Positions 8,838-17,434 of a DNA stretch of 34,032 bases are shown here, in pieces. The translations under genes were made by a program, and so were the position numbers. This DNA comes from an uncultured Clostridia bacterium (GTDB lineage Bacteria; Bacillota; Clostridia; Oscillospirales; Ruminococcaceae): contig CANQUM010000019.1 of the NCBI GenBank assembly GCA_947627045.1, positions 1 to 34,032 on the forward strand, written 5' to 3'. The notes under the pieces were generated by a model. That model was given only the letters and a program-made list of their open reading frames with translations. It searched no databases and was not told the origin of the DNA. Position 1 is the stretch's first letter; each line of letters opens with the position of its first letter.

Positions 8838-10999
8838 TTGCATTATGTTTGTGTAAGACAACATGATATTACTGATTGTGGGGCGGCGTGTCTTACCACA
8901 GTAGCTAAGCAATATGGATTAAAAGTATCCGTTTCAAAGGTTAGGGAAGTTGCGGGAACGGATATAAGAGGAACAAATATTTATGGGATGGTAAAGGCAG
9001 CTGAGCATTTGGGCTTTACTGCTAAAGGAGTGAAAGGTGCAAATAATGCTTTTTTTACAGAATTTCCGCTTCCTGCTATAGCGCATGTTATTGCTGATAA
9101 TAGTTTGCTTCATTATGTGGTCATCCATAAAATCACAAAAAAGCAGGTGGTTATAGCTGATCCAGCAAAGGGCATTGTAAAATACACTCCTGAAGATTTT
9201 TTTAAAATATGGACAGGTATACTTATTCTGCTTGTTCCAAGCCAATCTTTCAAAACGGGAAAAGAAACAAAGAATATTTTTGAGCGTTTCTGGGGATTGT
9301 TGTTTCCACAAAAACGACTTGTTTTACATATTTTTGTAGCTTCTTTGGTCATTACTCTTTTAGGAATTCTTGGTGCATTTTATTTTCAAATAATTATCGA
9401 TGATATTTTGCCTGCAGGAATAGAAAAAACGTTGACCATACTATCTATTGGCGTAATATTACTAAAACTATTCTCTGTGCTGCTTACTGTCTTGCGATCA
9501 CAGTTATTAGTTTATTTAAGCCAAAAATTGGATATTGCTCTTCTTCTGGGATACTATGAACATGTGTTAAAACTCCCAATGAATTTTTTTGGCACACGAA
9601 AAGTCGGAGAGATAATATCCCGCTTTCAAGATGCCTCATCAATTCGTGACGCGATTTCTAATGCGACACTAACCGTAATGATCGACACTTTAATGGCGAT
9701 AGTAGGAGGTTTAATTCTGTTTTTTAAAAACAAAATCCTTTTTGCTATTGCTTTTGTTATGGTTATATTGTATGGAATTCTTGTATTTGCTTTTAATAAA
9801 CCATATAGGAAAGCAAACGAAAAACAGATGGAAGATAATGCTCAGCTCACATCTTATTTAGTGGAATCGTTGAATGGGATTCAAACAGTAAAAGCCTTTA
9901 ATGGAGAACCTGAAGTACAAACTAAAACAGAGTTTAAGTTTGTAAAATTATTGAAGAGTATTTTTAAGTTGGCATGTATAGGCAACGCACAAGAAGGACT
10001 AAAAACACTTGTTGAACTGGTCGGTGGAGTGATTATTCTCTGGGTCGGAGCCTATAATGTTTTGCACGGCAATATGACAATCGGTGATCTGGTAGCCTTT
10101 AATGCACTATTAGTTTATTTTCTCGATCCTGTCAAGAACATTATTAATTTGCAGCCTACGCTCCAAACTGCTATAGTTGCTTCTGACCGTTTAGGCGAAA
10201 TACTGGATCTTGAAATAGAAAAAGATGAGACGCAAAATCACAAAGTAGTACCGGCTTCACTGAAAGGAAATATCTCTATTCAAGATATTTCTTTCCGCTA
10301 TGGGACAAGGCGTTTAATTCTTGATCACTTCTCAATGGATATTAAGGAAGGGGAAAATATAGCAATTGTCGGCGAAAGTGGTGCCGGGAAAACCACGATA
10401 GCAAAACTATTATTAAATTTATATCAATATGAGAGCGGCTCAATTACCATTGCAGATTATGCATTGCCAGACATTCAACTTGATGCACTGAGAGAAAAAA
10501 TAGCATATATTCCACAGGAAACATTTCTTTTTAGTGGTTCTATCATGGATAATTTGATATTCGGCATTGATAATCCGGATATGGAAGAAGTGATTAGATG
10601 TGCTAAAATGGCTCAGATTCATGAATTTATTAATTCTCTGCCGCTCCGATATGAAACTCACCTTGATGAAAATGGCAGTAATCTCTCTGGCGGTCAAAGA
10701 CAGAGAATTGCGATTGCGCGAGCGATGCTAAAAAACCTGACATTCTTATCTTAGATGAAGCAACCAGTAATTTGGATGCTGTAACCGAAAAAGCAATTCA
10801 GGAAACGATAGACTTATACAGCCACAATATGACAACTATCATCATTGCTCATAGATTGAGCACCATTCGTCGTTGCGATACAATTTATGTTATGGAAGGC
10901 GGAAAAATTATCGAAAAAGGTAGTCACAATGAATTAATGGAGCGAAATAATGGCTACTATCGCGGGTTGTATCAAGCACAAACGGGGGAGCAACTATGA
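8838..10999 (+). CDS. lanT: LanT: C39 peptidase-ABC bacteriocin exporter, frameshifted
   Basis: I chose the TTG at 8838, seven bases after GGGGGG (8825-8830), giving a normal MHYVCVRQHDITDCGAACL start. Peptidase C39 catalytic residues are Cys14, His92 and Asp108 (ADPA). A six-helix transmembrane region follows at about 160-440, then the ABC domain with VGESGAGKTT and LSGGQRQR. Translation stops at TAG 10752-10754 right after RAMLKNLTFLS. In the next frame the DNA continues ILILDEATSNLDA and IIAHRLSTI to TGA 10999. Adding one A to the six-A run at 10730-10735 restores about 720 residues (KKPDILILDEA). The truncated form lacks Walker B and the switch His, so it should not hydrolyse ATP. The protein would cut leaders after GG and export the cores. 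Confidence 0.88.
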
Positions 11000-12951
11000 A
11001 AAGAATTATGTTAAACTTCGATGAAATGTCCGATAGTAAAGAAATGTATGGGCAACGTCCCAATCCTTTTATCACAGGGTTTATATACTCTTTAGTAGGT
11101 GTGTTGATAATTGCGATCATATATTCATGTGTCGGAAAAATCGAAATAGTTACAACGGCGTCTGGTATTGTCAGGCCGAACGACTCAATCAGTACCGTAT
11201 CCAGCTTTTTAGATGGGCGAGTTGATGGTGTGTACTACGCAGATGGCCAAAATGTCAAAAAAGGAGATGTATTGCTAAAGATAGATACTTCGGATAAACA
11301 AATCTCATTGGACGCTTTGAAGGATAAAAAAGCTGAATACATTTTCCAAAATAAGATGTGCGAGAAGTTCCTTAAAGGGATTGAGGAACAGAAAAATCCA
11401 TTTTCAAATAATCCTGAAAATGATGAATATACATACCATGTCAAATACGAGGATTATGAATTATCCTTAAATAATTCTAAACAGACTATTGTATATGACG
11501 CAGAAAAAAATGAAGCTGACCTTCAGACTGTTAAATCTCAGATTAGTGAATTAGAAAATAGACTTAAAGGATTGGCTGCTTATAGGGATAGTGTTGTAAA
11601 AGGTGAAAATCTTGCTTCAAATTATCCCGACTACGAAAGACTATATTTGTCATATGCTTCTGCAATTGAAAAACTGGATAACGATTATATGTCTCAGAAA
11701 GAATCCATTCTTCGAGACACTACTGAGGATAGTAACGAACTGGTTTTAAAACAATATGAAACAATGGAAACAGAGTATAACTGCTTAGTAACCTCTATTC
11801 AGGAAGGAAAATCTTTTTTTCCTGATGACGATAAGAGTGTTTGTCGATTACTGTACGATAACTATCAAACAACGTTAGAGAATTATGAAGACACTTATCT
11901 TTCAGCAAAAGATACATACGAAAAATATTTAGAGAGAGATGTTAGTTCAGACGAGTCTTTTGAACTTAATACGATTCCCTCGGAGCAGGTAATTAATGAT
12001 GTTTCAAAACCAGAAACAGATAATCTTTCCCCCACTGATGATTATATAGAAACAGCAAAACAACAGATGGAAAACGCCAAAACAGTTGTAGAATCTTATA
12101 AAACCAAAACTCTCGCAGAATACCAACAGATACTGAATGATTATGAGAATAAAATTGCAGAGGTCAAGTTAAAAATTGCTTCTTTGCAAGATAGAGAGAG
12201 TCAGTTGCTGGCTCTGGAGGAATCGTATAATAATTCAAAAGATCAGCAATATCATCAGACAATCACGCAAATTGACAGTTCAATCCAGTCGGCTAAAACA
12301 GAATTGAATTCTGCGCAGTCAAGTCTTCGTCTTTGTCAAATTTCCAGTACATTATATGAAGATAGTAAAGACGAAAATGGAATTCCACTATCCATTTCGC
12401 AGACTATTATGCAAGAGACTTCGACAATTCTTTCCCAACAGGAAACATTGAAAAATCAAATGGATGAGTTGGATACCCAGATTACTCAAATTACAGAGCA
12501 AATAAAAAAAGGAACCATTTGCGCAGAACAATCTGGAGTTATCAGTGTTAATGCTACATTAACTGTTGGTGATTTAATTACTGCCGGTACAGTTATAGCT
12601 ACTGTACTCCCAATCAATCAAAGTGAATATAAAATGAACTTATATGTGAATAATGTAGATGTTGCCAATATTAAAGTTGGTGATTCTGTTAGGTATAATT
12701 TGGCGGCATTGCCAAGCAGTCAATATGGCGTTGCCGAAGGAACTGTTCTAAATATCTCGTCAGATACTTTGGTTCAAAATGGCGAATACTCAGGATATTA
12801 TCTTGTTGAGTGCAGCCTGAATAACAAACAATTTGCAGATGATGATGGAAATGAAGGAACCGTTTTAGTTGGTATGCAATTTGAGGCTAAGATTGTAACT
12901 CAAGAAAAAACGATAATAAGATACTTACTTGAAAAGATAGATTTGTTTTAA
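10996..12951 (+). CDS. HlyD-type membrane fusion protein for bacteriocin export
   Basis: This 651-residue protein starts at ATG 10996, overlapping the exporter stop (ATGA) behind GGGGGAG. A short cytoplasmic N-terminus is followed by one membrane helix (about residues 28-46, FIYSLVGVLIIAIIYSCVG). Then come the first half of a biotinyl-lipoyl-like domain (DGRVDGVYYADGQNVKKGD), a very long coiled-coil region (about 105-500), the second lipoyl half (GVISVNATLTVGDLITAGTV) and a beta-barrel region to the end. Such accessory proteins pair with C39 ABC exporters. At 651 residues it is longer than most, because the coiled coil is long. The reading frame is intact, unlike the exporter before it. Confidence 0.85.
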   Translation: MKRIMLNFDEMSDSKEMYGQRPNPFITGFIYSLVGVLIIAIIYSCVGKIEIVTTASGIVRPNDSISTVSSFLDGRVDGVYYADGQNVKKGDVLLKIDTSDKQISLDALKDKKAEYIFQNKMCEKFLKGIEEQKNPFSNNPENDEYTYHVKYEDYELSLNNSKQTIVYDAEKNEADLQTVKSQISELENRLKGLAAYRDSVVKGENLASNYPDYERLYLSYASAIEKLDNDYMSQKESILRDTTEDSNELVLKQYETMETEYNCLVTSIQEGKSFFPDDDKSVCRLLYDNYQTTLENYEDTYLSAKDTYEKYLERDVSSDESFELNTIPSEQVINDVSKPETDNLSPTDDYIETAKQQMENAKTVVESYKTKTLAEYQQILNDYENKIAEVKLKIASLQDRESQLLALEESYNNSKDQQYHQTITQIDSSIQSAKTELNSAQSSLRLCQISSTLYEDSKDENGIPLSISQTIMQETSTILSQQETLKNQMDELDTQITQITEQIKKGTICAEQSGVISVNATLTVGDLITAGTVIATVLPINQSEYKMNLYVNNVDVANIKVGDSVRYNLAALPSSQYGVAEGTVLNISSDTLVQNGEYSGYYLVECSLNNKQFADDDGNEGTVLVGMQFEAKIVTQEKTIIRYLLEKIDLF

Positions 12952-12954
12952 AAA

Positions 12955-12997
12955 GGAAGGGTTCCCAATATTTGCCTTGGGAACCCCGTCCTTTCAT
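12955..12997. terminator. bidirectional terminator between convergent operons
   Basis: GGGTTCCCAA (12959-12968) pairs with TTGGGAACCC (12977-12986) around an eight-base loop. On the plus strand it is followed by CGTCCTTTCATTTTTT, and on the minus strand by TTCCTTTTTAAAAC. It would end both the lanthipeptide operon and the convergent minus-strand defence operon. Confidence 0.85.
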
Positions 12998-13003
12998 TTT
13001 TTG

Positions 13004-13237
13004 TTATAATTCTTCAAATACTTTTTGATTGTTTGGGATTGTTTCCACTATATCATCCAAACCACACTCCAGCGTTTCGCAGATGCGGAGGAGAACATCC
13101 GTTGTCACATTTTCATCCTTTCCCAGCTTAGCAAGGGATGAGGAACTGATTCCCGCCGCCTTGCGCAGGTCGGACTTTTTCATGTCCTTGTCGATCAGCA
13201 GCTTCCATAGTTTCTTATAACTCATCTTCAGTTTCAT
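13004..13237 (-). CDS. small XRE/Cro-type HTH regulator
   Basis: I chose the start at 13237 (MKLKMSYKKLWKLLIDKDMK), five bases after GAGGTGG on the minus strand; a longer frame exists, but its first 14 residues lie deeper inside the upstream gene. The 77-residue product has an HTH of the HTH_26/XRE type (KKSDLRKAAGISSSSLAKLG ... VTTDVLLRICETLECGLDDI). It overlaps the end of the ATPase gene by about 23 bases and is the last gene of the four-gene operon, ending at the shared terminator. It probably represses the operon. Candidate operators lie at 16281-16361, but that link is inference. Confidence 0.75.
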   Translation of the reverse strand: MKLKMSYKKLWKLLIDKDMKKSDLRKAAGISSSSLAKLGKDENVTTDVLLRICETLECGLDDIVETIPNNQKVFEEL

Positions 13238-14879
13238 TGTCTGCCACCTCTTTGTTCCAAGACTGTCCGTAAAGTTCACAGTTACCGTCCGACAGCTTCA
13301 AAACCATGTTGTCGGACAAAATTTTTTGAGTATTAGGCTTGTAGGCGGCTTGCTTATCAAATGCGATAAAGACCTGCTTTTTGCTTGCCGCATATATTTT
13401 CATGATGCCGTTGACGGCACCATCGCCGATATTTTTCAGGATCAACGAGTCATGTGCAATAGCGGGCAGAGCCGTGAGATACAGCATCGCCAAATCATAC
13501 ACGACCATTCCTTTGTAGTTGGAGCCTGTTCCGGTATCATCCGGTGTCTCGAATTCATAGCTGTTATATTCCCGAAACCTGATGTGAGGAGCCTTGCGGG
13601 ACTCTGAAAACAGGCTGTCGTTAAATTCTTTCATCTTATCGTTAAGGGTACGTTCTATATCGCCAAGAATATCCTCTATGCTGCGTTTCAGCATTTCATC
13701 GGCTCTGCGCCTTCCATCCTGCAATTCGGTCAAAGTGAGATATGCCTCATTTTGTTTTCTGAGTGCATCAATCTGGCCTTTGATTTCCGAATGCCTGTCA
13801 AGAAACTCTTTAGAGAAGTTGCCTACAAATCCTAAATCGGTAATCTGTTTTTTTAACTCTTGCGCGTATGATTGAAGAAGCGGAATTTCGATTTCTACAG
13901 CTTGGCGTTCCGTCGCAAACTGTTCGTCCAGGATTGCAGCCAGCTTTTTGTGGTATCGCTCCACTTCATATAACTTACGAAGATTGACGGCGGGGAAAAA
14001 CTCCTGCAATGCTGACAAATCAGCTTCAGTAGGATAGAGACCATATTCCAGGCTCATCTTCAACAATTCAAGCCGACGCTGTTTCGATTGCAATTCCGTT
14101 TCAACACGAAGTTTAGCCGCCTGCAGTTGTTCTTTCATGCGACTCTTCTCAATATCCTTTTCTGTAGGCCCTGCGGTCTGCTCTGAAATCAAATTATCCA
14201 ATTGCTCCTGCAGTGAACGAATCTGAGCAATATTATCCTCGTACTGCGTTTTACCTCCAACCAAATCCGGAACAAACCGATATTTTCTTGCCTCGCGGAA
14301 TGCCGCGAGTTTCTTTTTTTGTTCTTCCAGTCTTACGTTATAGGTTTCTACATCCCCATACCGATTGAACAGCTTTACAAGCACCTCGATGGATTTCTGC
14401 ATTCCCCCACCAGGCAGACCTTTGGGCGGACGGCGTTCATCGAGGTTTTCCTTTCCGTAGACTCTGAAAAAGCTGCTCACTGTTTCCCGGAAGGACAGCC
14501 CCGGAAAGTCTATCGCATACTTCTCTTTCAGCCAATCGGTAAATTCACGCTTTGACCACACCGCTCCCATTAACTCGTATCCCCTGGAGCAATGGTGTAT
14601 TTCATCCGGCGATACGGTATTGCGCGCAAAACAGTATTCCTTCCCGTCAAACCGAAAAGTAAAAAATATAGTGTGCGGACCGATATGTTTCACGCCATCG
14701 CTTTTAAGATAAGTATCCCCGCCAAACACAAAGTCAATTGCCAGCAGAGCGGAGGATTTTCCGATGGAGTTTTCTCCGTCCTCCTTGCCGAGAACAACAT
14801 TTAAGCCTTCCTTAAAGCGAATGGGCGGACGCCGTTTTCCTCTCTCTTTGAATACGGGTGATGTCATCTCGATAAGCAT
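13215..14879 (-). CDS. DUF2326-type ABC/SMC-like ATPase of an ABC-three-component system
   Basis: This 554-residue protein starts at ATG 14879, overlapping the preceding small gene by 16 bases. The N-terminus has GLNVVLGKEDGENSIGKSSA, the Walker A form typical of DUF2326 (YydD-like) proteins. The middle (about 180-440) is a coiled coil, as in SMC/RecN-like ATPases. The C-terminus contains YKGMVVYDLAMLYLTALPAI and HDSLILKNIGDGAVNG, the family's signature and D-loop region. DUF2326 ATPases are the core of ABC-three-component conflict systems, where the ATPase senses or gates and an effector acts on nucleic acid. Its place between a small middle component and an HTH gene fits. Confidence 0.82.
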   Translation of the reverse strand: MLIEMTSPVFKERGKRRPPIRFKEGLNVVLGKEDGENSIGKSSALLAIDFVFGGDTYLKSDGVKHIGPHTIFFTFRFDGKEYCFARNTVSPDEIHHCSRGYELMGAVWSKREFTDWLKEKYAIDFPGLSFRETVSSFFRVYGKENLDERRPPKGLPGGGMQKSIEVLVKLFNRYGDVETYNVRLEEQKKKLAAFREARKYRFVPDLVGGKTQYEDNIAQIRSLQEQLDNLISEQTAGPTEKDIEKSRMKEQLQAAKLRVETELQSKQRRLELLKMSLEYGLYPTEADLSALQEFFPAVNLRKLYEVERYHKKLAAILDEQFATERQAVEIEIPLLQSYAQELKKQITDLGFVGNFSKEFLDRHSEIKGQIDALRKQNEAYLTLTELQDGRRRADEMLKRSIEDILGDIERTLNDKMKEFNDSLFSESRKAPHIRFREYNSYEFETPDDTGTGSNYKGMVVYDLAMLYLTALPAIAHDSLILKNIGDGAVNGIMKIYAASKKQVFIAFDKQAAYKPNTQKILSDNMVLKLSDGNCELYGQSWNKEVADNETEDEL

Positions 14880-15094
14880 TGATAAATTTCACCTCCGTCT
14901 GTGATATCAATTGCCCGTAAAGCGTACAGGCAGTCCATGACAGACAGGAAATCTGTCGCTTCGGTAAGCATTGGCTTAACAGCTAAGTACAACTCTCTGG
15001 CCGGTAGAGGCCCTTGCCGAAGTTCGTTCAGCACCACCGGTATCAGCGACAGGGTGCTGTTTTTATATGAATACAGTTTATTCGGTAATTGCAT
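14864..15094 (-). CDS. small middle component of ABC-three-component system
   Basis: This 76-residue protein (MQLPNKLYSYKNSTLSLIPV ...) starts at 15094, overlapping the effector end by 17 bases, and its stop overlaps the ATPase start. The rest reads VLNELRQGPLPARELYLAV and DFLSVMDCLYALRAIDITDG, a winged-helix-like small domain. ABC-three-component loci contain a short middle component of about this size and place. The three-gene order effector, middle, ATPase with overlapping ends is the main evidence. No catalytic motif is visible. It probably bridges ATPase and effector. Confidence 0.7.
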   Translation of the reverse strand: MQLPNKLYSYKNSTLSLIPVVLNELRQGPLPARELYLAVKPMLTEATDFLSVMDCLYALRAIDITDGGEIYQCLSR

Positions 15095-16212
15095 CGAACA
15101 CCTCGCAGCTCTGGATGAAGTACGAAACTACAATCTGGCAGTAAACTTCGTCCTGTAATGTGATACGGTGTATCCGTCCTACGATCTCATTGAAAATCTC
15201 CATGCGGGATTTGTGCACCTTCTTTAGCCTTTTATACATGGCGTGTATCTGATCCTGCATCTCATCGTAGTCGATCTCTCCGCGCTTGTCCAAATTCGTC
15301 ATGATCTCCCGTATCTTCAAAAAGTAGGCGGTCACATATCCGTTGACAAGAATATAGATGGCGGCGTCCTTCGCCGGACTCAGCTTTTGTTTAATCTCCT
15401 TCGGATCCAGAGAAGCGCCTTCCAAATCCTTTTCTCCGAGTTTGCTGATTTTACCGATTACTCCGATGATGCCCTTTTCCAAAGGAAGATCATCAAGGAG
15501 ATGAACGCTCTGATGATGCGCAGAAAGCATTCTTTTCACATTGAGGAGTTCCTTCATGAGTTTCTTATTGCTGTCGAGAAGATATGTAGCATGGCACTGC
15601 GGACACATCGCCAAAAGATTACTCGGTTCTAACCCTTTACTTTTGTCTATCAGACCAACCTCGTAAACTCGCTGTACTCTTCCGGTAGACATAACCCCCA
15701 GTTCCCTTCCACATCCCGGAAATGGGCAGTATCCACTTGTTTCACCAAAAAGATAGTCACCATATTTGGATTTTAAATCGACCGCCAGATGTGCTTGCCG
15801 CTGTATTGCCAGTTCATTTTTTGGAACAAGCCCGGCGGACGTCTGAATGATTCCGACTAAAAGCCCGGTCACCTTTTCGCCTATGTTATCAGCGGTGATT
15901 GTAGCGTCATATGCTTTCATCTCTGCTGCAAACATTTCCCTGGCGGTCTTTTTTAATTTGTTAATTCGCCTCGACAGTCTATCCGGCGTAAGTCGGTACA
16001 CGATTGTCGAGGCGAGTTTTTTTTGGCAGTTTCCGCTTCGTATAACTCCGTATTGTCTCGTCGCTCAGTTTTGCAGAGGGGTCTTTTGCTGTCCCCCATT
16101 CTTCCTCGGTAACGGTAGTGATCGTGGCCATCAGTTCACGGAAAAAAGCCGGCACATCATCGCCATCTGCCAAATATCCCTTCATTATTGGAAAAAGCGT
16201 TTTGAACTCCAC
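15078..16212 (-). CDS. ABC-three-component effector with zinc-ribbon/HNH-like core, split by frameshift
   Basis: The first frame starts at GTG 16212, ten bases after GAGGAG, and reads through KLSDETIRSYTKRKLPKK. It leaves frame at a run of eight A (minus strand; 16017-16024) and would end at TAG about 12 codons later. The rest reads KLASTIVYRLTPDRLSRRIN and onward to TAA 15078; about 377 residues if joined. Alternatively a GTG at 16001 could start the 307-residue part alone. That part has YCPFPGC and AMCPQCH, a four-Cys treble clef with CxxCH as in HNH nucleases, plus Asn in EPSNLL. The usual first His is missing at VYEVGLID. A helical C-terminal domain follows. It is the likely effector. Confidence 0.75.
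15970..16024 (-). promoter_or_regulatory. A8 slippage site followed by stem-loop inside the effector gene
   Basis: On the minus strand, CC is followed by eight A (complement of T 16017-16024), then ACTCGCC. Two bases later starts a perfect 10-base inverted repeat CGCCTCGACA/TGTCGAGGCG (arms within 15967-16015). Loss of one A, by RNA polymerase slippage or by a DNA indel, joins the two frames. On the plus strand the same element reads as a hairpin followed by T8, like a terminator. Confidence 0.5.
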
Positions 16213-16280
16213 AGCCTTTCATCTCCTCGAACAGAATTTGCACCACGATGCACCGGAGTGCCCCAAACTATCCCCAAAAT

Positions 16281-16302
16281 CAAAAGGGTCCTTTTGTATA
16301 AT
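16281..16302 (+). promoter_or_regulatory. palindrome abutting a -10 box: operator-promoter candidate
   Basis: CAAAAGGGTCCTTTTG (16281-16296) has 7-base arms and directly precedes TATAAT (16297-16302). No good -35 is present, so the promoter may need an activator or be repressed by a factor bound to the palindrome. It lies between the divergent minus-strand defence operon and the plus-strand phage genes. Confidence 0.5.
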
Positions 16303-16323
16303 GCAGACAGATTAAGGAGATGT

Positions 16324-16509
16324 ATGTCGAGTATGCGGAAACGTACTATAATTGATTATAGCACTTCCTTGTTCAAAAATCAAACACAAAATCCGAGAAA
16401 AGGACAATTTATCCGAAATGTGAATTTAATATCACTTCTTCGGCCAACAACATCTTCTATCTCTCATCTTTCGGTGCGTCATTTGGTCACGGCGGCTCAC
16501 GCCGGATAA
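16324..16509 (+). CDS. possible 61-residue basic peptide
   Basis: ATG 16324 follows TAAGGAG (16313-16319) and lies about 22 bases after the TATAAT box. The product begins MSSMRKRTIIDYSTSLFKNQ, is rich in Lys, Arg, Ser and Asn in its first half, and ends HLVTAAHAG. I recognise no family. The start is plausible, but the coding character is weak, and it may be a fragment of a lost early phage gene. A perfect 16-base palindrome lies inside its first codons. Confidence 0.3.
   Translation: MSSMRKRTIIDYSTSLFKNQTQNPRKGQFIRNVNLISLLRPTTSSISHLSVRHLVTAAHAG
16346..16361. promoter_or_regulatory. 16-base palindrome, operator candidate
   Basis: CTATAATTGATTATAG has 7-base arms around TG and lies 44 bases after the TATAAT box. 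It is the size of a repressor-dimer site and sits in the divergent intergenic region served by the XRE-type regulator, but binding is inference. Confidence 0.4.
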
Positions 16510-16624
16510 TGGGCAATTAAATATCAATACAGCAATCTGATGAGCAAGAGAGCTGCAATTTGGAATGGAGATATCTCCATCTGAACTGCGGTCGGTTTCC
16601 CATTGCCATTTCGCTGTCCGCGAG

Positions 16625-16656
16625 AACCTCCATTCCCAATCGAATGGAGGTTTTTT
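16625..16656 (+). promoter_or_regulatory. terminator-like hairpin that contains the Shine-Dalgarno of the next gene
   Basis: AACCTCCATT (16625-16634) pairs perfectly with AATGGAGGTT (16643-16652) and is followed by T, so it looks like an intrinsic terminator. Yet the 3' arm holds GGAGG (16646-16650), seven bases before ATG 16658, so it is also the ribosome site of the sigma-like gene. Folding would hide the site or end transcription; both would hold the gene off. Confidence 0.7.
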
Positions 16657-16657
16657 C

Positions 16658-17143
16658 ATGAAAATCAGAATTTATTACGAAGACAAGACTCATCCCATCT
16701 TTCTTGATGTTCCTGATGAAGAATGCGAGATATGGGTGGAGGAGGACTATCAAAGAAGGCTTAATTCCGCAGAGGACAAGTCCTCCGTCTCAAGACGCAC
16801 GGCACAGGAAATTATGGATGAGGATTACAACAAACCGACTTTCAACAACCATCACAAGGAAACACGCCGCCATGTTTCTCTGGATTCACTTGACCTCGAT
16901 GGGAGTTATTTTGCCGGAGCAGACGATATTGAATCTGATATTTGCGAGGAAAAGTACAACGATTTGATCTGCGCTATAAGCCGACTGAAGCCGAAACAGC
17001 AAGATCTCATCAAGAAAGTATTCTGGGATGAAATCAAACAGGTGGAAATTGCCAAGACCGAGGGCGTTAGCGAGTCGGCAATTGCCCAACGTATGGGCAC
17101 CATATATGCCCGTTTGAAAAAATTTTTAACCGATAAAAAATAA
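16658..17143 (+). CDS. phage sigma-70 region 4-like transcription factor
   Basis: The start is ATG 16658, not the upstream in-frame codons, because GGAGG lies seven bases before it and residues before it are not conserved in style. The 161-residue protein starts MKIRIYYEDKTHPIFLDVPD, has a charged middle region (about 40-85) and ends in an HTH similar to sigma region 4 (residues about 98-157: YNDLICAISRLKPKQQDLI ... QVEIAKTEGVSESAIAQRM). Proteins like this occur at the start of Clostridia phage and element replication modules and probably direct their transcription. Region 2 is absent, so it would act as an accessory DNA-binding factor or a very reduced sigma. Confidence 0.75.
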   Translation: MKIRIYYEDKTHPIFLDVPDEECEIWVEEDYQRRLNSAEDKSSVSRRTAQEIMDEDYNKPTFNNHHKETRRHVSLDSLDLDGSYFAGADDIESDICEEKYNDLICAISRLKPKQQDLIKKVFWDEIKQVEIAKTEGVSESAIAQRMGTIYARLKKFLTDKK

Positions 17144-17233
17144 TTTTCCCCAAAAACCTTAAGTTTTGCTTCTGCCGTGGGCTACCTGTGAAGGGCAATA
17201 AAACAAACGGCTCTTCAGGAAGGATGATACACA

Positions 17234-17434
17234 ATGAGACACGCATTAAAAATCAGAGTCTCGAAACAAAGAGTCAATGGCGGCGTAATCGCCTGCAGGC
17301 AGGTTACGGTGAGAGAGAAACTTCTCCGCTTCCTGCTCGGTAATCCTGTAAAACTCACGGTCCTCGTGCCGGGAGAGAGCGTGGATGAGGTGGCGATCAG
17401 GGAGGTGGCAGGCGGCGATGATGAATCCGAATGA
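17234..17434 (+). CDS. conserved small phage protein
   Basis: This 66-residue protein starts at ATG 17234 after GGAAGGATG. It reads MRHALKIRVSKQRVNGGVIA, then VTVREKLLRFLLGNPVKLTV and VPGESVDEVAIREV, with an acidic tail. Small proteins of this type often stand between the sigma-like gene and the SNF2 helicase in Clostridia prophages. It overlaps the helicase start. The short beta-rich basic N-terminus might bind nucleic acid, but no function is known to me. Confidence 0.65.
   Translation: MRHALKIRVSKQRVNGGVIACRQVTVREKLLRFLLGNPVKLTVLVPGESVDEVAIREVAGGDDESE

Noticed and set aside
15967-16024. Programmed -1 ribosomal frameshift at A AAA AAA plus stem-loop in the effector gene
   Set aside because: A -1 shift leads to a stop about 20 codons later. 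The downstream protein is in the +1 (or -2) frame, so only loss of one A or a +1 event would join the parts.
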